64,000 nucleotides of DNA from UBA7378 sp049611805 (GCA_049611805.1 JBMZAX010000001.1:127476-191475); one strand, 5' to 3'. Counted from the first letter of the stretch, positions 45,552-55,682 are shown. Numbers and translations are program-made. Notes: a model not told the origin generated them from the letters alone.

Positions 45552-48500
45552 TCAGCCGCGACGCCCCAATTGCGCGCGCAAATTGGCAAATTGCCCGCGT
45601 GATACGGAATTGCGTATCTGGTCGGGCAGGGCCAGCATCACCGGAACGAGAATGAGGGTCAAAAGCGTTGAAAAGCCGAGCCCGAAAATAATCGCCGTTG
45701 CCATTTGCACCCACCAGGCCGATGTCGGTGCGCCAAATTGAATGGTGCGGTTCATCACATCGACGGAAGCCTGTATCGCCATCGGAAACAGCCCGATCAT
45801 GGTGGTAACGGTGGTCAGCAAAATCGGGCGCAGGCGTTGTCCTGAGGTTTTTAAAATCGCCGTGACACGATCCATGCCGCTTTCCAGAAGCCGCTGATAG
45901 GTGTCGATCAGCACAATCGAATTATTCACCACAATTCCGGCCAGTGCGACAACGCCGGTACCGCTCATAATCACGCTGAAGGTCTGGCCTGTAACGACCA
46001 TGCCCAGCAACACGCCGACCGTCGACAGCACCACGGTGGAAAGCGTCAGGCAGGTGTAATAAACACTGTTGAACTGCATCAGCAGAATAATGAACATGAG
46101 CATTAGCGAGGCGAGCATGGCAAAGCCCAAAAAGCTTGCCGCCGCTTCGCTTTCCTCATTGGCCCCGCGCAGGCGATAACGCACGCCGTCGGGCAGGGTC
46201 TGGGTCGACATCCAAGACAAAAACGCCTGCTCGCCAATAACGGCGAGATAGGGCAGGCCGGTTTCGGGGTCAATGGCTGTATCGGCCTTGATATCGACAA
46301 CGCGCAAACCGTCAATGCGATTGACGCTGCCGGTTTCTTCATCGGCGGTACGCGTTACGAAATTGGTAATCGGCACATTGCCGGCCGGTGTGCTGACCCT
46401 GAGTTGGTCGAGCTGATCGAAAGAGCGGTCGGCAATGGGATATCGTGCGCGAATTTCAATTTCGTCTTCGGAATCATCGGGTCGGTAATGCCCGATCAAA
46501 ATGCCGTCCGTCACCATCTGAACCATTGAGCCCAATGTCGCAATATCGGCATTGAAGCGGGCGGCGGCCTCGCGGTCGACGGTGATGTCCCATTCGATGC
46601 CGGGCAAGGGGCGGGTGTCCTCAATGGAGGTAAACAAATCCGTGCGCTCTTCCAAAAAGCCGCGAATTTGCTTGGCGGCGGCGTAAAGGTTTTGCTTGCT
46701 CGTGCCACTCAATTCAACCTGCAGAGCCTGTCCGGTGGGCGGGCCTTGCTCGCGCGCAACAACCAACACTTGAATGCCGGGAATACCGGTACTCTGGTCG
46801 CGAATATCCTGAAGGATTTGTGACGAGGGTTTGCGGGAGGAAAAATGCGTGAACTCAACCAGCAGACGCCCGACCATATCGCGCGGTGTATCTTCATCAA
46901 ATGCCGGATTGCCGCCCGTGCCACCGACACCGGGCCCGGTTTCGGTAAAGGCGGCGAAAATACCCGGCGTCGACAGCACAATATCTTCGACCTTGCGCGT
47001 GGCCGCATCAATTTCATCGACCGACAGATTGCCGCGCGCCTTGATGAAAATATTGGCCTGAATGGGTTCGGTCGGCGTGAAAAATTCAACGCCATTGCCA
47101 AACCTGTCATAAAGCACAATCACGCCGAGAAGAATTGCCAGCGCCGATGAGACGGAAATAATCGGGTGGCGAATACATCTGTCCAGCAATCGCAAATATT
47201 TGCCGGTCATGCCCGGTGCGGCCGCGATATCAAGTTCATTTTCCGCACTCAGGCTGGTCAGCAATTTGTCACCGCGCTGTTCCGAGCGCCCGATCAACCC
47301 GCCGACAACCGGCAAAAACACCATGGCCGTCAAAAGCGAAGCCGACAAAACGATAATCACCGTCAGCGGCAGATAGGACATGAAGCGGCCCGTAACACCG
47401 GGCCATAAAAGCATCGGGGCGAAGGCGGCCAGAGTCGTCGAGGTCGAGGCAATGATCGGCCACAACATGCGGTCTGCGGCCATGGCGTAGGCTTCCTTGC
47501 GGTTCAGCCCTTCGGCCATTTTTCGGTCGGCATATTCAACCACCACAATGGCCCCGTCGACCAAAATGCCGACAGACAGAACCAGCCCGAACATGATCAT
47601 CTGGTTGACCGTCATGCCCATCAGATCGATGATGAGAAATCCGAGCAGAAACGATGTTGGGATGGCAAGCCCGACCATCATGGCCGAGCGCAAGCCCAGT
47701 GCCGAAATCACGAGGATCATCACCAGCAGAATTGCATTGGTAATTGATGTTTGCAGCGTGCCGATCATTTCGAAAATAAAGCTGGAAATGTCGAATGAAA
47801 AATCGACTTTGATGTTTTCCGGCCAATCGGCGGTCACTTCCTGCGTGGCCGCGCGAATGTTGCGTGTGGTGTCCACCACATTGGCACCGATGCGCTTGGT
47901 CACCTCGATTGAAATGGTCGGTGTGCCGTTGAAGCGGGCATAGGTGTCGGGGTCTTTGAAGCCGCGGCGAATTTCAGCAACATCGGAAAGCCGCACCACG
48001 GCATCGGCTTCCTGGCGGATCGGCAGATTGTAAATGTCTTCGGCGTTTTCAATCAGACCGGGCACGCTGACCGAAAACCGGCCGACGCCGCTGTCAATAC
48101 TGCCGGCCGGGACAAGCCGGTTGTTGCGCGACAGCGTGGCAAAAATCTCCTCGGCGGAAATCTTGTAATGCAACAGCGTGCGCGGGTCGATAATGACCTC
48201 AAGCACTTCCTCGCGATTGCCCAGCATATTGGCTTCCAGCACATTGGGCAGCGCCGTGAGCTGGTCTTTCAGCATTTGCGCGTGTTCGAACAGCGCGCGC
48301 TCCGAGCCTTCCGTTGACAGGCTGACCATCATGACCGGAAACAGGCTGGCGTTGAACTCGCGCACATCCGGCTCTTCGGCGTCATCGGGCAATTCGGATT
48401 TCACGCGATCCATTTTCTCGCGCACATCAAGCAATGCCTGGTCTTTGTCAAAGCTGACATCAAATTCGAGAATGACGGCGCCGTAATTTTGCGACGCAAC

Positions 48501-48749
48501 CGCGCGCATCTCCTTCAGCCCGGTCAAATTGCGAAGCTCCAGCTCCATCGGCTTGACCAGCAGGCGCTCGGCATCTTCCGGCGCAATGCCCGGCAGCACC
48601 ACGCCCACATAGATAAACGGTATCGGAATATCGGGGTCTGCCTCAATCGGCAGGGTTTGATAGGCGGTTATGCCGCCGAACAAAAGCCCGAACAAAATCG
48701 CAATAACGGCGCGGCTGCGCCGCATCGCCTGAGTGATAAATCCGAACAT
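45552..48749 (-). CDS. RND efflux transporter, inner-membrane subunit
   Basis: This 1065-residue protein is a hydrophobe/amphiphile-type RND pump subunit. An N-terminal helix (AVIAILFGLLFGGITAYQTLP) is followed by a large periplasmic loop, six membrane helices with VGILVDGAIVVVEYADRK carrying the proton-relay aspartate, a second periplasmic loop and another helix set with GVVALAGIVVNNSIVLIDTY. Two internal halves are visible. It resembles AcrB/MexB-type pumps more than CzcA-type metal pumps, but drug or metal specificity is unknown. The adaptor gene lies three bases upstream, and no outer-membrane channel is encoded here. Confidence 0.93.
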   Translation of the reverse strand: MFGFITQAMRRSRAVIAILFGLLFGGITAYQTLPIEADPDIPIPFIYVGVVLPGIAPEDAERLLVKPMELELRNLTGLKEMRAVASQNYGAVILEFDVSFDKDQALLDVREKMDRVKSELPDDAEEPDVREFNASLFPVMMVSLSTEGSERALFEHAQMLKDQLTALPNVLEANMLGNREEVLEVIIDPRTLLHYKISAEEIFATLSRNNRLVPAGSIDSGVGRFSVSVPGLIENAEDIYNLPIRQEADAVVRLSDVAEIRRGFKDPDTYARFNGTPTISIEVTKRIGANVVDTTRNIRAATQEVTADWPENIKVDFSFDISSFIFEMIGTLQTSITNAILLVMILVISALGLRSAMMVGLAIPTSFLLGFLIIDLMGMTVNQMIMFGLVLSVGILVDGAIVVVEYADRKMAEGLNRKEAYAMAADRMLWPIIASTSTTLAAFAPMLLWPGVTGRFMSYLPLTVIIVLSASLLTAMVFLPVVGGLIGRSEQRGDKLLTSLSAENELDIAAAPGMTGKYLRLLDRCIRHPIISVSSALAILLGVIVLYDRFGNGVEFFTPTEPIQANIFIKARGNLSVDEIDAATRKVEDIVLSTPGIFAAFTETGPGVGGTGGNPAFDEDTPRDMVGRLLVEFTHFSSRKPSSQILQDIRDQSTGIPGIQVLVVAREQGPPTGQALQVELSGTSKQNLYAAAKQIRGFLEERTDLFTSIEDTRPLPGIEWDITVDREAAARFNADIATLGSMVQMVTDGILIGHYRPDDSEDEIEIRARYPIADRSFDQLDQLRVSTPAGNVPITNFVTRTADEETGSVNRIDGLRVVDIKADTAIDPETGLPYLAVIGEQAFLSWMSTQTLPDGVRYRLRGANEESEAAASFLGFAMLASLMLMFIILLMQFNSVYYTCLTLSTVVLSTVGVLLGMVVTGQTFSVIMSGTGVVALAGIVVNNSIVLIDTYQRLLESGMDRVTAILKTSGQRLRPILLTTVTTMIGLFPMAIQASVDVMNRTIQFGAPTSAWWVQMATAIIFGLGFSTLLTLILVPVMLALPDQIRNSVSRGQFANLRAQLGRRG

Positions 48750-48752
48750 GGG

Positions 48753-49925
48753 TTACATGGCTCCGGCGGCTTTAACCGATGCTTCCGTCTGAATTTCGGC
48801 ATCTACCCGCTGGCCGGCGCGTGTGAAATCCCCGCCGCTAATGATGACCACTTCGGTTTCGCCCAATCCGGTGACGGTGGAATATTCGGTCTGATCCGAC
48901 AAAATCGACACTTCGCGAAAAGCGACCACCTCGCCTTCCAGCACGCGCACGCCAAGGCGTCCGGTATCATCCAGTGTCAGGGCACTGCGCGGAATTTGCG
49001 AAGCGCGCACGCGCTCGGACTCGATTTCAAGATCGGCACTCACGCCGTCGCGCAGCAGAAAATCCTTGTTTGCAACTTCGACTTCAATCTGAAATGTGCG
49101 CGTGGCAAGGCTTGGGCTTTCCGCGACATAACGCACAAACCCCGTCACCTCTTCGCCGGTCGCCAGAACCGCGCGCGCCGGTGCGCCATTGCGAATTTTG
49201 GTGATCTGGCTTTCGGCAACATGGGCGACAACAAGCAGCGGATCTTTGTCAATCAACGTGCCGCAAGGCTGGCCGGGGGCGATAAACGCGCCGGTTTTCA
49301 GCGGCAATTGATCGAGAATGCCGTCAAAGGGCGCTTTGATGCGCGTGCGCGACAATTCCACCTGATGCATTTTGACGGCCGCGGCGGCGGCGTCGAAATT
49401 GGCTTTGCTTGTGGCGCGCTGGCTTTTTGAAATATGGCCTTTTTCAAACAGTTTCTGCGAGGCTTCATAATTAATGCGTGCGGCGTCGCGCTTGGCTCTT
49501 GCTTCGGCCAGCATTGCCGCACGGGCGCCTGCATCAATTTCGCAAATCAACTGGCCTTTTTGAACCCGGCGTCCTTTGGGGGTCGGCAGATTGACAATCG
49601 TGCCGGATGTTTCCGAGGCAAGCGTCACAATCCGGTCGGCCTCGGTACGCCCTTGCAAGCGCACAATGGCGGTTGTGTCGCCGGCGGAAATCTCGCGCGC
49701 AATCACACGGAAAGGGGTTTCGTTCACGCTGCGTGTTTTAATCGCTTGGGCCGGTTCGACGGTGTTTGCATCACCGTTGAAAACGCCGGAGCCGATCCAG
49801 AGGCCAATCGCCAGCAAAACGCCCAAAGAGGTGAGGACAGAACGATTGACCTGCACGCGCGCAGGCACGATGCGCAACCTTTCAAGAATAGGTTTTTTTT
49901 CGTGCCGGTTGGGATCAAATGTCAT
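48753..49925 (-). CDS. RND efflux periplasmic adaptor subunit
   Basis: This 390-residue membrane-fusion protein has a single N-terminal membrane helix (SVLTSLGVLLAIGLWIG). A biotinyl-lipoyl-like motif pair follows (GTIVNLPTPKGRRVQKGQLICEID and later TRIKAPFDGILDQLPLKTG) on either side of a helical hairpin, and then beta-barrel domains. It links the RND pump to an outer-membrane channel that must be encoded elsewhere. The ORF is followed by the pump gene after three bases. Upstream, an AT-rich 133-base region leads to the tRNA-Gln gene. No regulator gene is adjacent. Confidence 0.93.
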   Translation of the reverse strand: MTFDPNRHEKKPILERLRIVPARVQVNRSVLTSLGVLLAIGLWIGSGVFNGDANTVEPAQAIKTRSVNETPFRVIAREISAGDTTAIVRLQGRTEADRIVTLASETSGTIVNLPTPKGRRVQKGQLICEIDAGARAAMLAEARAKRDAARINYEASQKLFEKGHISKSQRATSKANFDAAAAAVKMHQVELSRTRIKAPFDGILDQLPLKTGAFIAPGQPCGTLIDKDPLLVVAHVAESQITKIRNGAPARAVLATGEEVTGFVRYVAESPSLATRTFQIEVEVANKDFLLRDGVSADLEIESERVRASQIPRSALTLDDTGRLGVRVLEGEVVAFREVSILSDQTEYSTVTGLGETEVVIISGGDFTRAGQRVDAEIQTEASVKAAGAM

Positions 49926-50058
49926 TCGGACTCTCGTGAGCGATCAGATTCTATTTCTACGCATATAACGCTGTGATTCCGTCAAATTATTATACGCGAC
50001 ATAAGCTACGCCCTATATATAGGACTTATTATCGAATTTTCCTATGGGTGCGGGAAAA

Positions 50059-50132
50059 TGGCTGGGGGAGGTGGATTCGAACCACCACTGACGGATTCAG
50101 AGTCCGTAGTCCTACCGTTAGACGATCCCCCA
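50059..50132 (-). tRNA. tRNA-Gln (CTG)
   Basis: The minus strand folds into a 74-base cloverleaf: acceptor TGGGGGA/TCCCCCA with G73 and encoded CCA, anticodon loop CTCTGAA giving CTG, and T arm GGTGG/CCACC with TTCGAAT loop. It sits between the RND adaptor gene and the DUF1330 gene. No obvious direct repeat of its 3' end is visible in the surrounding sequence. Confidence 0.95.
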
Positions 50133-50295
50133 AACACAGATCCTTGATAAAATACCACCGGCTTGTTGTTTTTTTGTTGGTTTGCCCTTATTGGTCGCGA
50201 GGAATACCCCAGCCGGCGCAGAATTTCAAGTTTCGAAACCGCAGAATTGGTGCTAGAAACTCCGTCATTCAATTGCACATATCATGGAGACAGGC

Positions 50296-50715
50296 ATGAA
50301 ATTCGAAAACGCGGTCTATCCCAATGAGGAGCAGATAAAAGGCTTTACCGAGGACAATTCCGGCGGACCGATAAGCATGGTCAATTTGCTCAAATTCAAG
50401 GAAAAAGCCGAATATCCCGACGGCCGCGAAACCGATTTAACCGGGGCCGAAGCTTATGCGATCTATGGTGCCGCTGTCTCCAAATTGCTTGTCGAACTGG
50501 GCGGCGGGATGGTGTTTTCCGGCGCTGTCGAACGCTTGGCACTGGGCGAGGTTGAAGAGCTTTGGGACATGGTGGCGATTGCCCAATATCCGAACCGCAA
50601 AGCCATGCTCGACATGATGATGTCGCCGGCTTATGCCGAAATTGCGCCGCACCGCGATGCCGGGCTTGCCGGACAGCTGAATATTGAAACCACCGATGTC
50701 CCGCTGGGAACCTAA
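50296..50715 (+). CDS. DUF1330 family protein
   Basis: This 139-residue protein has the dimeric ferredoxin-like DUF1330 pattern: GPISMVNLLKFKEKAEYPDG, then AYAIYGAAVSKLLVELGGGMVFSG, and VEELWDMVAIAQYPNRKAMLDMMMSPAYAEI, matching the family motifs for chain and loop residues. Enzymatic function is unknown. The ATG at 50296 is chosen because GGAGACAGG lies just before it; an earlier ATG at 50284 is possible. It converges on the oxidoreductase gene with a 15-base gap. It sits in the block between psd and pssA. Confidence 0.85.
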   Translation: MKFENAVYPNEEQIKGFTEDNSGGPISMVNLLKFKEKAEYPDGRETDLTGAEAYAIYGAAVSKLLVELGGGMVFSGAVERLALGEVEELWDMVAIAQYPNRKAMLDMMMSPAYAEIAPHRDAGLAGQLNIETTDVPLGT

Positions 50716-50730
50716 TAAACGGTTTTCGGC

Positions 50731-52839
50731 TTAAACGGCCGCTGCCATGTGGCTGGCCTGATAAATCGCCGCCTTGGCGTCCAGTTCGGCGGCTTCAAAT
50801 GCGCCGCCAACCAGTTCAACGGGCAGGCCGCGCGCTTGCGCGGCATCGAAAACATCGCGCAATGGCTCTTGGCCGGCACAAATGATGATTGTGTCGACCT
50901 CAAGATGGTCGGGCTTGTTGTCGCGCAGAAAATGTAAGCCACGGTCGTCGATTTTCAGATATTCAATGCCGTTCATCATTTTGACCCCGCGCCGCGACAA
51001 TGTCAGCCGGTGTGTCCAGCCCGTGGTTTTGCCCAAACCCTTGCCGACAGCCGTTTCCTTGCGTTGCATGAGGAAAATCTCGCGCGGTGCGCTGGCAACT
51101 TCCGGTTCAATGCCGGTAACCCCGCCGCGCGGGTGGTTTTTAAAATCAATCCCCCATTCGCGGGCGAAAACATCAATATTTTGTGCCGCCGAGGGGCCGT
51201 CATGGGAAATGAAATCGGCAACGTCAAAGCCGATGCCGCCTGCGCCCATAATGGCGACCTTGCTGCCAACCGGCTTGTTGCCGCGCAGCGCGTCGACATA
51301 ACCGACAACCGAAGGATGGTCGATGCCTTCAAGTTCCGGCACACGCGGGGAAATGCCGGTGGCGATGATAATGTTGTCAAAGCCGCCATCGGTCAGCATG
51401 TCGGCATCAACGCGCGTGTTCAAATGCAGGTCAATGCGCAGTTTTTCAATCATGCGTTTGTAATAACGCAGCGTTTCGTAAAACTCTTCCTTGCCGGGCA
51501 CCAGTTTCGCGAGGTTGAACTGGCCGCCGATTTCGGACGCCGCATCATATAGGCTCACATGATGGCCGCGTTCGGCGGCAACGGTTGCATAGGCCAGACC
51601 TGCGGGGCCTGCGCCGACAACGGCTATTTTCTTCGGGTTCTCGGTCGGCTCATATTTCAAAAGCGTTTCATGGCAGGCGCGCGGATTGACGAGGCACGAG
51701 GTGGTCTTGCCGGAAAATGTGTGGTCAAGACACGCCTGATTGCAGGCAATACAGGTGTTGATCTCATCGGCCCTGTCTTCGGCGGCTTTGTTCATAAAAT
51801 CACTGTCGGCCAACATGGGTCGCGCCATTGAGACAAGGTCTGCATCACCTTGCGCCAGAACGTCTTCGGCGACTTGCGGCATGTTGATGCGGTTCGATGT
51901 GATGACCGGAATTGAGACTTCCTTGCGCACGCGCGCGGTGACAGACGTAAAGGCGGCCCGCGGCACCATGGTGGCAATGGTCGGCACGGCGGATTCGTGC
52001 CATGTGAAATGGGTGGAAATAACGGATGCACCGGCTTTTTCCAATTCGCGCGCGAGCAGGGCCACCTCGTCCCAGCTCATGCCGCCTTCCAGCATATCCA
52101 TGCCGGCAATGCGGAAAATAATGATGAAATCTTCGCCCACGGCTGCGCGGCAACGGCGCACGACCTCAAGCGCAAACCGCATGCGGTTTTCATATGATCC
52201 GCCATACTCATCCGTCCGCATATTTGTTTTTTCGACAAGAAACGTGGAAATCAGATAGCCCGCCGAGCCGATAATCTCGACGCCGTCATAACCGGCTTTT
52301 TGCGCGAGGCGCGCGCAATTTACGTGGTCTTCAATCTGTTTTTCAATGCCTTCGGCGTCCAGCTCATTGGGCGTGAATTTGCTGATGCGCGACCTGACCG
52401 CAGACGGTGCCACAAGCTGATCATTCATCGCAAGCGGCCCCATATGCAATATCTGCATGCAGATTTTCACATCCGGGTCGGCGGTGTGAACAGCGTCCGT
52501 TATCAACCTGTGGCCGTCGGCCTCGGCATCGGTGGAAAGTTTCGAGGCGGTGAAAACCGCATCGCCATTTTCATCACGAAACACCATGCCGCCTTCTTCA
52601 TTCGGCGCAATGCCGCCGGTGATAATCATGCCGACACCGCCCGCGGCGCGCTCGGCAAAATAGGCCGCCATGCGCTCAAACCCGTCCGGGCTTTCTTCAA
52701 GGCCGGTATGCATTGAGCCCATAATTGCGCGGTTTTTCACCGTCACCGAGCCGATTTTCAACGGGGTGAAAAGCCGCTTGTATTTCGCATGTCCGGGAAG
52801 CTCGGATTGCTCTCCGGAAGTTTCGATAGCCGCACTCAT
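50731..52839 (-). CDS. NADH:flavin oxidoreductase / 2,4-dienoyl-CoA reductase-like protein
   Basis: This 702-residue protein has an N-terminal old-yellow-enzyme TIM barrel (LFTPLKIGSVTVKNRAIMGSMHTGLE) with FMN-site motifs. A 4Fe-4S cysteine cluster CIACNQACLDHTFSGKTTSC follows near residue 350. The C-terminal FAD/NAD-binding half has GAGPAGLAYATVAAERGH near residue 405 and GAGGIGFDVADFI later. This layout is that of FadH-type dienoyl-CoA reductases and of trimethylamine-dehydrogenase relatives. Substrate is not fixed by sequence. The ATG at 52839 follows GGGAG; the frame extends far upstream but the family N-terminus begins here. Confidence 0.9.
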   Translation of the reverse strand: MSAAIETSGEQSELPGHAKYKRLFTPLKIGSVTVKNRAIMGSMHTGLEESPDGFERMAAYFAERAAGGVGMIITGGIAPNEEGGMVFRDENGDAVFTASKLSTDAEADGHRLITDAVHTADPDVKICMQILHMGPLAMNDQLVAPSAVRSRISKFTPNELDAEGIEKQIEDHVNCARLAQKAGYDGVEIIGSAGYLISTFLVEKTNMRTDEYGGSYENRMRFALEVVRRCRAAVGEDFIIIFRIAGMDMLEGGMSWDEVALLARELEKAGASVISTHFTWHESAVPTIATMVPRAAFTSVTARVRKEVSIPVITSNRINMPQVAEDVLAQGDADLVSMARPMLADSDFMNKAAEDRADEINTCIACNQACLDHTFSGKTTSCLVNPRACHETLLKYEPTENPKKIAVVGAGPAGLAYATVAAERGHHVSLYDAASEIGGQFNLAKLVPGKEEFYETLRYYKRMIEKLRIDLHLNTRVDADMLTDGGFDNIIIATGISPRVPELEGIDHPSVVGYVDALRGNKPVGSKVAIMGAGGIGFDVADFISHDGPSAAQNIDVFAREWGIDFKNHPRGGVTGIEPEVASAPREIFLMQRKETAVGKGLGKTTGWTHRLTLSRRGVKMMNGIEYLKIDDRGLHFLRDNKPDHLEVDTIIICAGQEPLRDVFDAAQARGLPVELVGGAFEAAELDAKAAIYQASHMAAAV

Positions 52840-52998
52840 AAGCATCTCCCTTTTTAACGAAGTAGGATAAAAGTGCGCGGCGGCAATGGCAACATCTTCA
52901 TAAATTCGCATTGCGCATATGCGGGCGCGAAAACAGGCTGCGATATTGCGGTGCGCCGGGCACACTGTTAGTGTTTGACGCAAAACGGGGAACGAAAA

Positions 52999-54747
52999 AT
53001 GGAAAAACCGCACCGCGTTGCGACCGCAATTGTTTTTGGTGCAGTGCTGACACTGCTTGCGCCCGTAATTGCCCTCCAGCTTGATTATTTGCGCCATCAC
53101 TGGCGTTTGGCCCCGCCGGATACGCTTGGCGAGAAGGCGATGGTGGTCAGCGCGCACGGGCTTGCGTCTGAAATTGGCCGCGATGTGCTGGCCGCAGGCG
53201 GCAATGCGTTTGATGCCGCCGTGGCGGTAAATTTTGCGCTCGCCGTTGTCTATCAGCAGGCCGGCAATATTGGCGGTGGCGGGTTTATGGTCTACCGGCT
53301 GGCCGATGGCGAAAACGGGGCGCTGGATTTCCGTGAAAAAGCGCCTCTGGCGGCGCGGCGCGACATGTATCTCGACGCTGACGGCAATGTCATCAAGGGC
53401 GCAAGCCTGCGCGGGCATTTGGCGGTCGGCGTGCCCGGCACGGTGGCCGGCATGGTCGCCGCGCATGAAAAATTCGGCTCAATGGCTTGGGCCGACCTGC
53501 TGGCACCGGCGGTCAAACTGGCGCGCGACGGGTTTGTTCTGTCGCCCAAGGGCGCGCGTATGTTCAACCGCTATCAGAGCGATTTTTCCGAGCTTAACAC
53601 GCACACACCCACTGTACTGAAAACCGGCAGATGGCAGACCGGCGATAGGGCCAAATTTCCCGCGCTGGCCGACACGCTGACGCGCATTGCTGAAAAGGGC
53701 CGCAACGGGTTTTACAAAGGCCCGACGGCGCAAATGATAGTGGCGGAAATGGATGCAGGCGGCGGGCTGATAACCCAAGCCGACCTTGACGCCTATGCAC
53801 CGGTTTGGCGCGCGCCCATTCGGTTTTCCTATCGCGGCCATGAGGTGATTTCCATGCCGCCCCCTTCAAGCGGCGGGGTGGCGCTGGCGCAATTGTTGAA
53901 AGGTGCCCAAGCCTATCGGGTCGGTGATATGGGGCATAATTCGGCGGCCCATATTCACATGATGGTGGAACTGGAGCGGCGTGCCTATGCCGACCGCGCC
54001 AGCTATTTGGGCGACCCGGATTTTGTCGATGTGCCCGTCGACCGGCTGGTGTCGGATGCCTATGTTGCGGCGCGTATGGCCGCGATTGACCCGTGGCGGA
54101 AAACCGACAGCACCGAAATTCGCGAAGGCCGCGTTGACCGCGTGGAAAGCGTGGAGACCACGCATGTCTCAATCGTCGATCCGGCCGGCAATGCGGTCGC
54201 CATGACCACCACTTTGAACGGTAATTTCGGGGCGAAAGTGGTGGTGCGTGGGGCCGGTTTTTTTCTGAACAATGAGATGGATGATTTTGCCATCAAGCCC
54301 GATCACGCCAATCAGTTCGGGCTTCTGGGCAACGCCCAAAACGCCGTGGCACCGGGCAAGCGCATGCTTTCTTCCATGACGCCGACCATTGTCACCAAAG
54401 ACGATGATTTGCGGCTGGTTGTCGGCACGCCGGGCGGTGCGACCATCATCACTTCCGTTTTTCAGACGATTATGAATGTGGTGGATTTCGGCATGAGTGC
54501 GCAGCAGAGCGTCAATGCCCGCAAAGCGCACAGCCAATGGCAGCCCGATATGGTGATGCTGGAGCGCGGCACGCTGAGTGTGCCGAGCATGATAGGCCTG
54601 ATGCGGCGCGGGCACCGTCTTTATGCGTGGCCGCGCTTCAAATATGAGCTGGGCCGCGTCGAGGCGGTGCTGATAGGTGCCGATGGCAGACGCCAAGGAG
54701 CCGCCGATTACACGCGTGGCGAGGATGATCGCGCGTCCGGCTTTTGA
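52999..54747 (+). CDS. ggt: Gamma-glutamyltransferase
   Basis: This 582-residue enzyme cleaves or transfers the gamma-glutamyl group of glutathione. An N-terminal hydrophobic helix (ATAIVFGAVLTLLAPVIAL) directs it to the membrane or periplasm. The large-subunit motif VSAHGLASEIGRDVLAAGGNAFDAAVA lies near residue 50. The self-cleavage site precedes threonine 387 in VETTHVSIVD, and the small subunit has the conserved NNEMDDF, SSMTPTIV and GTPGG motifs. The ATG at 52999 follows CGGGGAACG; a TTG eight codons earlier is less likely. An inverted repeat (ACACT-GTT-AGTGT) lies at 52962-52974, just upstream. Confidence 0.93.
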   Translation: MEKPHRVATAIVFGAVLTLLAPVIALQLDYLRHHWRLAPPDTLGEKAMVVSAHGLASEIGRDVLAAGGNAFDAAVAVNFALAVVYQQAGNIGGGGFMVYRLADGENGALDFREKAPLAARRDMYLDADGNVIKGASLRGHLAVGVPGTVAGMVAAHEKFGSMAWADLLAPAVKLARDGFVLSPKGARMFNRYQSDFSELNTHTPTVLKTGRWQTGDRAKFPALADTLTRIAEKGRNGFYKGPTAQMIVAEMDAGGGLITQADLDAYAPVWRAPIRFSYRGHEVISMPPPSSGGVALAQLLKGAQAYRVGDMGHNSAAHIHMMVELERRAYADRASYLGDPDFVDVPVDRLVSDAYVAARMAAIDPWRKTDSTEIREGRVDRVESVETTHVSIVDPAGNAVAMTTTLNGNFGAKVVVRGAGFFLNNEMDDFAIKPDHANQFGLLGNAQNAVAPGKRMLSSMTPTIVTKDDDLRLVVGTPGGATIITSVFQTIMNVVDFGMSAQQSVNARKAHSQWQPDMVMLERGTLSVPSMIGLMRRGHRLYAWPRFKYELGRVEAVLIGADGRRQGAADYTRGEDDRASGF

Positions 54748-54887
54748 CGGTTTCATATTGAATTGATTGGGGCAACATGGCATGTTCGCGCGGCAGAAAA
54801 ATTCTGTCGGCCATGATGGCGCGGCGTGGCACCGGCCATCCCGACATTAAGTGAAAATCAGCTTCAAATGATAACCGGTTAAGCCAG

Positions 54888-55682
54888 ATGACTGATTTGG
54901 ACGAGAAATTGACCAAAACCAAAGAAAACGGGGTCGGGCGACGGCGTTTTCCGATACGCCAGATCATCCCCTCTGCGATGACATTGCTGGCCCTGTGCCT
55001 TGGGCTGACGGCCTTGCGTCTGGGGTTGGACGGATATTTTGATCTGGCTGTGTTTTGCATTGTCGCTGCCGGGTTTATCGATGGTCTCGACGGCACGATG
55101 GCGCGCCTGCTGAAGGCTGAAACCGCGCTCGGCGCGCATCTCGATTCACTGTCCGATTTTGTCAATTTCGGCATTGTGCCCGGCTTCGTGATTTATTTAT
55201 GGGCGTTGCAGTCAACCGGACGTCTGGGGTGGGCGGTCATATTGATTTTCTCGGTTTGCTGTGCGTTGCGTCTGGCGCGCTATAATGTCGATATGGAAGA
55301 ACCCGATAAGCCGGCCTGGAAAAGCCGGTTTTTTCTGGGTGTTCCTTCCCCCGTCGCGGCAGGGTTGATGATGTGGCCGATTTATCTGCAAATTGGAGAC
55401 TTTATCTCCTTACAGGACAACACATTGGTTGTGATGGCGAATGTCATTTTGGTCGCGTTTTTGATGGTATTTCGCGTGCCGACTTTTTCGGTGAAGAGTT
55501 CGTCAACGACAATTCGGCGCAGTTATGTATTGCCGATTATGATCTTCATCGGCGTCTGGGGCATTATGCTGCTTACTTTCCCTTGGATGACTTTGAGCCT
55601 GATGTGTATAATCTATTATGCGTGCATCCCGTTCAGCGCACATAGATATTACCGGATCAGGTCAGCCCATCCCGCTGATTAG
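54888..55682 (+). CDS. pssA: CDP-diacylglycerol--serine O-phosphatidyltransferase
   Basis: This 264-residue integral membrane enzyme makes phosphatidylserine from CDP-diacylglycerol and serine, supplying Psd. The CDP-alcohol phosphotransferase motif is visible as DGLDGTMARLLKAETALGAHLDSLSDF near residue 65-90 with all conserved aspartates and glycines. About seven hydrophobic segments follow. Family members often carry a charged N-terminus like the one here. The ATG at 54888 is preceded by only a weak ribosome site. The psd gene is 9.3 kb upstream, not adjacent. Confidence 0.93.
   Translation: MTDLDEKLTKTKENGVGRRRFPIRQIIPSAMTLLALCLGLTALRLGLDGYFDLAVFCIVAAGFIDGLDGTMARLLKAETALGAHLDSLSDFVNFGIVPGFVIYLWALQSTGRLGWAVILIFSVCCALRLARYNVDMEEPDKPAWKSRFFLGVPSPVAAGLMMWPIYLQIGDFISLQDNTLVVMANVILVAFLMVFRVPTFSVKSSSTTIRRSYVLPIMIFIGVWGIMLLTFPWMTLSLMCIIYYACIPFSAHRYYRIRSAHPAD

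Noticed and set aside
50059..50132. tRNA-Gln as an attachment site for an integrated element
   Set aside because: No integrase, no mobility gene and no visible duplicate of the tRNA 3' end in the surrounding sequence.
49973..50299. A 108-codon plus-strand ORF across tRNA-Gln
   Set aside because: It reads the antisense of the tRNA and has no family features; the region holds the tRNA and AT-rich spacer.
52914..52923. Perfect 10-base palindrome CGCATATGCG upstream of ggt
   Set aside because: Short palindromes of this length are expected by chance and no regulator gene is adjacent.
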